Below are positions 24,239-33,140 of a DNA stretch of 64,000 nt, in pieces (positions within the stretch are counted from its first letter, which is position 1; each line of letters starts with the position of its first letter). A program made the position numbers and the translations under genes. This stretch comes from Amylostereum areolatum (Eukaryota; Basidiomycota; Agaricomycetes; Russulales; Stereaceae). Location: the NCBI GenBank assembly GCA_012932865.1, contig SAXG01000088.1, positions 62,001 through 126,000 on the forward strand, read 5' to 3'. The notes under the pieces are model-generated. The model did no database searches and had not been told where the DNA came from. It worked only from the letters and a program-made list of their open reading frames with translations.

Positions 24239-24239
24239 T

Positions 24240-24253
24240 GGGAAAACCTCCCC
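24240..24253. repeat. Terminal inverted repeat, copy 2 inner end
   Basis: GGGAAAACCTCCCC; mirror of 21901-21914. Confidence 0.9.
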
Positions 24254-24762
24254 TGCAAAATTGTAATAATTTGATCTTATTGGCTCTAATTTGCGGCTTA
24301 GGAGTTTAGGAAGGTCCCCCTCTTATTAGAAGCAAAATGACGGGTAATCCTGGCCTAAAACTGTACTAGGTTTTGCTAAGGCGGCGGTCGGTGCGTCCGC
24401 CTTGGCAAGGGTTTAGTACATTAGGATAAATTTAGGAAGACATATACCCGTGCCATTTGTTCGGGGTTAGCTCGCGGGTTCAAACGGTTTAGACCAGAAT
24501 TATGGTCATTAGAAACATTAGCACAGGGCAGGATAGTACGATACAAACAGACAGCCGGGCGGGGGGGGGGGATGAAACGTAAACGAGTGGACACGCGTAG
24601 CGGGGGATGGGAGGCAGAATACGGAATGGAGAGTAGTGGTAAGTATGGACACGAAAGACATTAGTAGACAGGACGTAAGTGGGGGCAGGACGAACGAGAC
24701 AGGTATAACGACGCAAGGAAAGAGAACAGTGTATGATGGGGGAGGCGGTGGGAGTACACAAT
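24254..24762. other. Transposon inner subterminal region, copy 2
   Basis: Mirror of 21392-21900: non-coding, with the same 11-base G run (complement of the C run) and TTAG-type motifs. Confidence 0.6.
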
Positions 24763-27264
24763 TTACGCATCCTCAAACTCAATTGCCGCGATAGCCCCGG
24801 CAAAGACTGCATTTGGGGCAGGAGAAGATGTGCCAGCAGCTCTAGGCGGAGGTTAGTATGATTATATCACGGTAGTGTTGATTTGGACTTACGAGACCTC
24901 CGTGTACAGATTGAACATCATGCGGTGGTAGTGCTCTGGGCGAGTGGTCCTGATGTTCTCGAGAGTCGCAATGTGGCCGTTGTAGACGTCAAGGAATGCG
25001 TCGGAGGAGAAATCGCCCCTCTGTTGCTGACCGGAACGGTGTTCATATAGAGATGCATAGACCTAGTATCCGAAAGATGTGTTAGTATTGCCGGTGAGAT
25101 GCGAGAAGTGTTACGTACCGCCGTGTACACGAGTGCAACAAGAGCTTGAGGGAGCTCAAGCTGATACTCGTTGGTGACAGAGTCGACGCGAAATGGAAAC
25201 CATGGACGTTGCTGGTTCGCGAGGCCCCGCGCAAAAAGCAGACGGTTCATGATTGTGATGCCGATGGGATGGCGGTACGGCCAGCTACGGCGCACAGCTC
25301 CCGTCAAACCATCCTAGGTATCGTTAGTTGAAACTCGATAAGCTGACAATGTATGTAAATTACCGGCGAGTTGCGACGGAAAATATACGCATAGTCCAAC
25401 AGTGCAGCGGTCACCCTTTGTTCACAGTGCACTCCGTTCGGAAGTAGATTGAACATTGCCACGACGAGGCTATCACTGTGGTCCTTGACGGTCTTGCGGT
25501 AGAGTGCGACACGAGCGGAAATCTATAACATGGTTAATCAGATCTTCACGATGAGCTGCAGGACGTACCAATGGAATGAGAGGTTCGAGATATGCCCCTT
25601 CTTGCAAGACACGCCTATATATGTGACGGCAAACCTCCCGCAGTGATGCTGCAACAGTCAGAGCTTGCCGAGCAAACGAGGCAGCCAAGATGCCATCAGG
25701 AAAACTGTTGACGAAGTACAGATGGAGCATAAGCTGCATGAATGCGTCGCGAACCATCCGCTGAACAATGTCAGACTGATGCGAAAGGCGCATCCGTTGT
25801 CCTTGGGGCGGAAGGACCAGGTCGGTGTGTGGAGGGTGAGGCTCGTTGGGATCGGTAATTGTTGCGTCGGGAAGGCTGACAACACCAGCTCCTATAGGAC
25901 CGTCGGCATCAGATACATATCGGTCACCTACCAGACCCAGGATTCGCCACATGCGACTCTGAGAAAAGTTACCTCCAACGAGTCCGTCGGTATGTTGCAA
26001 AGGTTGTTGCGTGGCAGGCGCAGCGACCGGCGGCAGAGGCGTAGCATCCGGTTGAGGTGCAGAGGGAACAGTAGCACCATCTAAGATGATATAAGTAGAA
26101 AGAAACAAGGAGAGACGGATGTTACAGACCTGTCACAAGCTCGGGCATATCATCCTCTTGATGTTCAGAGGGGTTGGGCATTGTCTGATTGCCTGCCACG
26201 ACTGCCGGGGGAGCCTGAGAAGTTGGAGCGGGTAGCAGTGCCAGACCTTCGGGAGTTCCGGTGGATATCGCGTGGAAGGACGGGGATGGAACCAAGGCGG
26301 AAAAGACCGTCACCGCATGGATGTTCTGCGGCACAGGGGACTTGACAAGTGAGCGCATCCATTGAGGACGCTGTCATTGCGTGCATCAGTCCAATTTTGA
26401 GTGGAAGATGCGCGAAATATGGGGCGCACCTCAAGATCCATAGCTTTCTGGAGGGCCCGGGAGTTCCCCTTGGCCATACAATGCATCTCCTCCATGTCGT
26501 CCGGCTCTGAGTTCTCGCCCTCCGTATCAGAGAGTGCGGGCAGGGAGCTGTCGTCGTCGTCGTCGACCTGTGTATCCCTCGAGGTAAGTAAACCGAATCC
26601 GAGAGTTGCAAGAAAACCCCGTACCTCGATAGCCGCAACCGGAACGTTGCCCGAGGCTGCCAATGTACGAGAAGGAGCTGGAGCCGTCTGGTCTGACCAG
26701 ATCTTCAGTGGAGCCAGCGGCGGCGTGTCCTCGTCCAGGACGAGTGGAGGAACACGTCCTGGAAGATGAAAATTAGTTGGACGACGCGTCACTGCACCAC
26801 AGCGTGAGAGATACGCACCTTTACGGGCTTTTGTCTTTTTGCTGGGTGGTTCGACTGCGTCCGCACTGCCAACAAGGTCAACGTTCGAGGTATGGGCCTT
26901 GCGCTTTTTTGCGGGGACAGGAGCAGTAGTGTCGGCTGAAATGTTATTCATATAGGTCAATGAGAATTGAGGAAAACGGCACCAAATGAACACGCACCGG
27001 GGGCCACTGGCACAAGGACTGGTTCTGATGACACAATGGTAAGTCTCGTAGAATTCGTCTGTATGGTGCAAAACCTAACGCACCTGCTGGGTTAGAAGAC
27101 GACTCATTCGCATTCTGGAGTGCGAGCGCAGCGGCTTTGGTGCGAGCTCGGGTTGCTTTGGCTTTCTCGCCCCTGGTCAACGCCGGTGTGCTGGCAGCCT
27201 GTGTCGGGGATGTCGTGCGCTGTTGCGGCTTCGAAGTAGAGGTACGGGTTGTGCGTTTGCTCAT
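24763..27264 (-). CDS. DUF6532-like accessory gene of the transposon, copy 2
   Basis: Exact inverted copy of 18890-21391: start at 27264, stop at 24763, same introns and same predicted protein. See copy 1 for the domains. It is transcribed toward the kinase fragment, so run-through would give antisense-free reading in the kinase direction (both minus strand). Confidence 0.8.
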
Positions 27265-27522
27265 GGTGCCCGAGTACTAAGTCAGAGAATGAAGAGAAGT
27301 GGAAAAGAATGGGGAATTGGAGGGAGATGGAGAGTTGACTGTAAGTGAGCGTCAACTTATAAGCGCAACCCATTGAGCTGACATGTGCTCAAGGTAGATT
27401 TGGTTTAGAGATTTTGGATTTTAGAGGGTTCCTACGGTCGCGAGGCCATAGCCAGGGGCGAATGTGCATTCTTTCTCCTCAACTCCGACAACAACCTCGT
27501 TATCCATTCTCACCACGTCACC
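27265..27522. promoter_or_regulatory. Divergent promoter region between the two transposon genes, copy 2
   Basis: 258 bp between the divergent start codons, identical to 18632-18889 in reverse. A TATA-like CTTATAA lies on the accessory-gene side. Confidence 0.5.
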
Positions 27523-30500
27523 ATGCCCAAAACAGCGTCAGAATCAACGAACACATGCCCTGGATGTGACAAGTCCTTTACCGGCAAGGGCCTTGCAAAT
27601 CACTGGGCACAAACCCGTCGAGACGTCTGCCGTGCCGCTAGTCAGGCTCGTCGAGATACTGAATTTCTGGGCATTTTCTCTGGTCATCCTGGTGTACCCG
27701 GACCCCCTGCCAACGCAGTACACAAGGATGACAATGCATTTGAAGCCGAACAACATTTCACGGGCGACTATTTCGCCACTTCATATTCACCCGCCGATCT
27801 CGGAGTCTGGGACAGCGATGGCCCCTCTTCCAGCGCACATGGAGACCGTATGGATATTGACGCACCATCAGACCACCCCGACACATTTCTCGAAGGCCAT
27901 CCTACCATCCCCAGTCCAACCGATCAAGTTGACGATGAAGATGAGGATGATGACATGGTCCCCGGCCTTACCGACGACGCCGACTCGGATGAAGAGAATG
28001 ACGCGCAAATCCTAGAAGCCCTCCGCCAGCACCACATTGAGTCGGATATCAACCCAAATGCCCCCCTGGTTCATGTGGAGGAGCCCGATACGGCTTGGGG
28101 TGGTGCATCTCCCAACTCTGGGACTTCCGGCCGTCTTTTCACACCAGCGGAACGCCTCCATGTGGAAGGTCAGCTTTGGAAACATCCCATCATTCAGCAT
28201 TTTCCGGGTGAAGGTGCCGGTGCCCCTCTCGACTGCACGCCCGCCGTGTCTCGCTACGAGGCACTGGGTTCGCATTTCGATGCTGGTGGTGAGGGCAACA
28301 TATGGGCCCCGTTCAAATCCAAGATAGACTGGACCATGGCGTACTGGGCGAAGACCAGGGGTCCAACCTCGTCGGCCGTCTCGGAACTCTTCCAAATGGA
28401 TGAGGTATGTTTTCTGTTGGTTTTTGAGCTGCAATCGGCGAAACTGATCTTGTCTCTAGCTGCCTGAAAAACTTGGCCTCTCGTATCGAACCACTGCGCA
28501 GCTCAACAAGATCATCGACGAGCAGCTTCCAGGTCGGCCCAAGTTTTCAATGGAAGAGATTCGGATCGGCGGCGAGACATTTGAGGTTTACATGCGCGAC
28601 ATCATACCATGTGTCCGTGCGTTGTACGGTGATCCTGAGTTCGCAGAGCACCTTATGTTCGCGCCAGAGCGGCACTATCAAGATGAAGACATGACAATTC
28701 GCATTTTCGATGAGATGAACACAGGAAAGTGGTGGTGGAATGTTCAGGTCCGTCACCTCGTCCGTCGAAGAAGTAGCTGTAGATTCTAACCATGTTTATG
28801 TACAGTCCTCTATTGAAGCAATCCATCCAGGCGCAACTGTTGTCCCCCTTATCATCTCCTCCGACAAGACACAACTTACCATGTTCCGTGGCAAGTCAGC
28901 TTATCCGGTTTACATGACAATCGGAAACATTCCAAAAAGCATCCGCCGCAAACCGTCACGCCGCGCACAGGTTCTCGTGGGGTATCTGCCTACTGCGAAG
29001 CTTGAACACATCACCAACAAGGCAGCACGGCGCCGGGCAGTTGGGAATGTCTTTCATGAATGCATGCGAAGGATCCTCGCTCCCATCAAGGACTCCTCGG
29101 AGTGCGGTATCGCTATGGTTAGCGGGGACGGCGTTTGGCGGCGCTGCCACCTAATCTATGCTACGTTCGTCGGGGATTATCCCGAGCAAGTCCTCGTCAC
29201 CTCAACACTTTATGGTGACTGTCCGCGCTGTCCCGCTCGTCATAATGAGCTCGGCGACTACAACGATGACAGTGACTATCCATTTCGCTCTGTCGACGAC
29301 GCTCTGGATGTCTTCGAGCTGGCTGATGAAGAACCAGCCATATTCCATGCTGCGTGTCGCGACGCACGCTTTCGACCCATCTTCCACCCGTTCTGGGAGG
29401 ATCTTCCTTATACCAACATCTTTGTCTCCTGTACCCCAGATATCCTCCATCAGTTGTATCAAGGCGTAGTCAAGCACGTTGTGGGCTGGGTTTCAGACCC
29501 GCAAGCATTTGGACCCGACGAGATCGATGCCCGCTGCCGTCGCATGCCTCCCAATCACAACGCACACCTCTTCACCAAAGGAATCACCACGCTCTCGCGC
29601 ATCTCTGGCACTGAACACAAGCATATGTGCCGCATTCTTTTGGGTCTCATTGCCGACCTCCCCCTTCCCGACGGCCGTAATCCTGCACGACTCATACGCG
29701 CAGTCAGAGGCCTCTTGGACTTTCTCTATCTTGCTCAGTACCCGTTGCATACCGACGCGACCCTGACCGCCATGGACGATGCTCTTCAGCGCTTCCACGA
29801 CAACAAGGCTATTTTCATCGAGTTAGGGATCCGCACTGATTTCAACTTACCCAAGCTCCACGGTTTGCGTCACTACAGGTCCAGCATCGAGCTGTTCGGC
29901 ACAACAGACAATTACAACACGGAGCAAACGGAAAGGCTGCACATCGACTTCACGAAGGACGCGTACAGGTCCACCAACTGCAAAGATGAATACCCCCAGA
30001 TGACAACCTGGCTCGAACGGCGCGAGAAAGTTCAATCGCATGCTGCTTTTCTCCAGTGGCGCCTCGCTGGCAAACCCGCCGTCACCGCTGAACATGTACC
30101 CGAGGTCTTCCTACACACACACATTGAGATGACAAAACATGCCTCCGTCAAGTCCGTTTCTTTCAATATTCTCAGCGACGCGTACGGCGCCGTTGACTTC
30201 GGAGATGCTCTGGCCGCCTTCATTGTCAAACACAACTTCCCCCATCTCACACCTTCAGCTGCTCGTCACAAGGCAGACAATACACTCATTCCTACAACCT
30301 CCGTCGCCGTGTACCACAAGATCAAGTTTTGGAACCACGACGCGTTGCGGCGCGAAAACGGCGAAGATGACCGTGACGCTGCCCATGTTCGTCCTCAACG
30401 TTCGGACAACCGTGGCCGGCCAATCCCTGGACGATTCGATACCGTGTTGGTTCGCACTGGTCACGATGGATCATCGAAGGGGGTTGTTGGTATGTACCTC

Positions 30501-30901
30501 TTGACGGTTCACCATGTTCCTTGCTCATATCCTGAGGTCCAGGACTTCGCGTGGCTCAGGTCCGTGTCGTGTTTCACCTCGCAACGAAGGTCGCAACCCA
30601 AGTCTTCGACGAATCGCGTCCGTCGCCCCCGCGGCATCTTGCATACGTCGAATGGTTTTCACCCTTCGCGGCCGAGCCAGAGGACGACACGCTCATGTAC
30701 CGAGTCTCTCGGTCCATTCGCAACGGTCGACGCGAAGTGGAGATCATACCTGTGGAAGATATCCAACGTAGCGTGCAACTCTTCCCCCGATTTGGGGCAA
30801 CGGCCCCGCGTCATTGGACGAGTTACAATGTGCTCGAGGAGTGTTCCAAGTTTCGAGTGAACCCCTTCCTCGAGCGGAACACGTACATGAAGGTATTTTG
30901 A
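27523..30901 (+). CDS. Plavaka/KDZ transposase, copy 2
   Basis: Four exons: 27523-28404, 28460-28747, 28806-30489, 30543-30901; about 1,070 residues. The N-terminus holds a zinc-finger-like C-x2-C...H...C motif (CPGCDKSFTGKGLANHW, residues about 13-37). An acidic linker follows. The Plavaka core has SDKTQLTMFRGKSAYPVYM, IPKSIRRKPSRRAQVLVGYL, SGDGVWRRCH, VGDYPEQVLV, GDCPRCPA, FHPFWEDLPYTNIF and the hallmark CTPDILHQLYQGVVKH. Later come GTEHKHMCRILLGL and FGTTDNYNTEQTERLH. KDZ transposases use an RNase H-like DDE fold. I did not assign the exact catalytic triad. The protein would bind the terminal repeats and catalyse cut-and-paste movement in the nucleus. All frames are open, so it is probably functional. 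Confidence 0.93.
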
Positions 30902-31147
30902 CAAAATAGCAAACAATAAAATATATTTGTATCATTCGGATGTCAGACAATGTATAGAGGCAGTCGGGGGACAGAAGGGACGACTATACGAGCGAGAATG
31001 GCGACGACGAAGGGGGCCGCGTGAACTTGACAAGAAACTACGAAAGAAACTTAGAAGCGGTTAGATGGACTTCGAGCTTTTAGAGTGCTCGCGGCGGCTC
31101 TCTCTAAAGGTCGTCAAATTTTGACGCACCTTAGCATCACCTTAGGG

Positions 31148-31161
31148 GGGGAGGTTTTCCC
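31148..31161. repeat. Terminal inverted repeat, copy 2 outer end
   Basis: GGGGAGGTTTTCCC followed by TGAT; mirror of 14993-15006. Confidence 0.9.
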
Positions 31162-31165
31162 TGAT

Positions 31166-31390
31166 GTGAGCGTTGATGAAGTCTGCAGGGGGCTGAGGGC
31201 CGACGTAAAGACCGGCCATGTCGACATCGTGCATCTTGTACGCTTGTTTGGCGGGAGGGTTTTGTTGAATAGCGTGAGCTTGCGTCGCCCCAGGCTTGAA
31301 GCGCGGAGGTGTACGCTTGAGGTTCGCGCGGAGATCAGGTGCGACTGTGGACTGGACGGGAGTGACGTTGGCGGGTGCGGTGGCAGACAT
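31166..31390 (-). pseudogene. FunK1 kinase gene, 5' piece
   Basis: ATG at 31390 (MSATAPANVTPVQ) followed by 75 open codons ending in GPQPPADFINAH at the transposon end. The segment KPGATQAHAIQQNP and the MHDVDMAGLYVGP stretch are what I expect near the N-terminus of FunK1 kinases. Joining directly to GAG CAT ATG at 24238 continues the frame into the kinase body. This piece supplies the native start and promoter but runs into transposon copy 2, so a normal mRNA would need to splice out or cross 6.9 kb. Confidence 0.75.
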
Positions 31391-31430
31391 GGTGAGAGTA
31401 GACTTACAGATGATTGTGTCTCGAATAGTA

Positions 31431-31438
31431 TTTATACT
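31431..31438 (-). promoter_or_regulatory. TATA box candidate for the FunK1 gene
   Basis: TATAAATA on the minus strand, about 40 bp upstream of the kinase start codon at 31390. The position is close to the start codon, so either the 5' UTR is short or the match is chance. Confidence 0.35.
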
Positions 31439-32403
31439 CGTGTAGCGCCTCAACTGTGAGGACGAATTTGGAAGAGAATGAGGATGGAGGATAATGGGAA
31501 GAGAGCAAGCGCGCCACCATGTTCATTTCAACTGGGCTCCCGGCCCCCGGCCCGCCATTGTTCCACTCAACGCACCATGCGCTCGGTCCACAGTGATAAG
31601 ATCGATCCGACTCATCTGTCCCGAACGACCAAGCGTAATTCACTCACAGGAATTATAAGTTTGTTCACTTGATTTTCAGGTTTTGTTAGGCAAGTCCTTC
31701 TCCGATCTCATATCAAGTAAATGGCACTGGCATTCCCCGTGTCGATGCGGCGGATAAGTTGTGTGCATTGCGGCGTGCGCATACGAGCTACTATTTTACC
31801 GGCGCACAATATCTCGACCCTCTTTTGATTTTGATGTATGTCAGTGTTTGAATGGTAGAAGTCGTTGATGCGGTACCGGTGACCTTCACCCACAAGTGGC
31901 AACCCCACCTTCGCAGTATTATCCGGACTCACTCCAAGTATCCTCCTACTGTTTAATTTAACCTTTCTGTCAAAAACATTCAAGGCAACACTGACTCGGA
32001 GGGAATAAATCCGGGCTACGAGGAGTGTTACTGATTCACCAAGCCCCATTGTATCTATCTCCTTCGCTTTGCCGCATACCATCGGATAACGACCCGGTAG
32101 GAACGCTTGCGTGTAATATTTAGCGAGGCAACAACAACTGCTCCAGCCATTGTTCTTGTTTCGGTTTCCGGCAGCATTTGACCGAGCTCCCTGGATTACT
32201 TATAGACACCAGATGGCATTGTACTCATGTTGTCCCAACGCAACATATAAGCCGTGAGCTGGCTGCACGACGCGCCTTGGCGCAACCCATGAAGTGCATG
32301 TGCATGTCACGATTGATACAGCCAGAATGATCTACCATACATTGAGTGGGATGCTAAGGAGAGGCTAAAGAGACACGCTGACCTCCGGCCATACATGGAA
32401 GAC
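31439..32403. other. Intergenic, no recognised gene
   Basis: Lies between the kinase start and the 3' end of the adenylate-forming reductase gene. One minus-strand open frame of 124 codons (31708-32082) has no recognisable motif, and I do not annotate it as a gene. The kinase promoter must lie at the left edge. Confidence 0.5.
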
Positions 32404-32655
32404 TCACGACAAAACCCCAGCCCTCTTCCAACCCTTCACCCATTGCAAGACCTGTTCATCGCCAAGAGCCTCCTTGCACTGCCTAAGCACCTCCGACACC
32501 ATCTTCGCCTTCTCAGCATCAAGTCGCGGAACACCTATCGGTTCCCCGTCCTCTCCAGCGCTCGCCGCGTGGAAGAAATCAACAAGTCTAAGTGCCGGGT
32601 TGTGCCCAAACGCGTGTTCTTCAACGCCCTTCGCCACCTTCCGCGCGCGATCATC
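32404..32655 (-). pseudogene. Adenylate-forming reductase, separated C-terminal exon
   Basis: Minus-strand frame ending in TGA at 32404. It encodes ARKVAKGVEEHAFG, then HNPALRLVDFF, then GVPRLDAEKAKMVSEVL and ends KGWKRAGVLS. This is the usual helical C-terminal end of the thioester reductase domain in fungal NRPS-like reductases. It is preceded by the 7-bp duplication and the third transposon. With one copy of GATGATC it joins the frame ending SAWLNALDD at 39459 exactly, giving LNALDDRARKVAK. Without excision it lacks a start. Confidence 0.85.
32649..32655. repeat. Target-site duplication, left copy
   Basis: GATCATC on the plus strand immediately left of the third transposon. Same sequence and orientation as 39459-39465. 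Seven matching bases; an eighth differs (C against T), which fits an original 8-bp duplication with one change. Confidence 0.85.
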
Positions 32656-32669
32656 TGTAAAAACCTCTC
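32656..32669. repeat. Terminal inverted repeat, third element, left end
   Basis: TGTAAAAACCTCTC. Pairs imperfectly with 39442-39458 (reverse complement ATCAGGGAAAGCCTCTC). Confidence 0.75.
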
Positions 32670-33140
32670 GTGCGAATTGGATCTTTTTGGAGGATATTGG
32701 ACCTAAACGGCGAGTTAGAGGATTTGACGTGTTTAGGAAGGTCCTCTTACTACTAGATCTAATTTAGCGGCTAATGGTTTCTCAAGACGGTACAATCTCG
32801 GTCCAGCCGCACACCAACAGTGGTCTCAAACTGATCTCAACAGCATCCAAGCATTTTCACAACATAGGTTTGGTTCACTTTTAGATACCGTTGTCCTGCC
32901 TTTGTCACGGCTTTTGGGGCTTGCTCAGACACCATTAGAGAAACCGGGTATCCATTTTTCATACATTAGCACGAGGCACGGATTGTAAACTAAGCGTTAA
33001 TGAATGAGCGGAGGGGGGGGATGAAGCTACGGATGCGAGGGGAAATAGAGCAGGAGCGAGAACCATTGTACACGAACACATATTACGAGAATCGACTAAA
33101 GCGGAAGTGAACGTAAGCGTAGCGGGAGGGGGACACACAT
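32670..33140. other. Left subterminal region of the third transposon
   Basis: Non-coding. Holds TTAGAGG, TTTGACG, GTTTAGGAAGGTCC and TAATTTAGCGGC. Two of these have close counterparts in the twin elements near their inner end (GTTTAGGAAGGTCC; TAATTTGCGGC). Probable transposase-binding region and 3' UTR of the accessory gene. Confidence 0.6.

Larger units (their letters stand above)
24239..31165 (+). mobile_element. Plavaka/KDZ DNA transposon, copy 2 (6,927 bp)
   Basis: Inverted twin of 14989-21915. Terminal repeats GGGAAAACCTCCCC at 24240-24253 and its complement at 31148-31161. Identity with the twin continues by chance only 1 bp beyond the outer end and 4 bp beyond the inner end, so the element boundaries are sharp. 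It is inserted in the 5' part of the FunK1 gene, after codon 75. No target-site duplication is seen. The two elements face each other across a 2.3-kb spacer and could form a large hairpin or support inversion of the spacer. Confidence 0.92.

Noticed and set aside
14989..31165. Idea that the inverted repeat with kinase is one composite transposon carrying a kinase as cargo
   Set aside because: The kinase start and tail are found outside the two elements, in frame and in order, so the kinase is the target and not the cargo.
14988..31166. Assembly artefact as explanation of the inverted repeat
   Set aside because: The four flanks are four different, colinear parts of one gene, which a false duplication would not produce. 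Arm identity could still be affected by assembly, so reads should be checked.
31708..32082. 124-codon minus-strand open frame between the kinase and reductase genes
   Set aside because: No recognisable domain and no exons that extend it.
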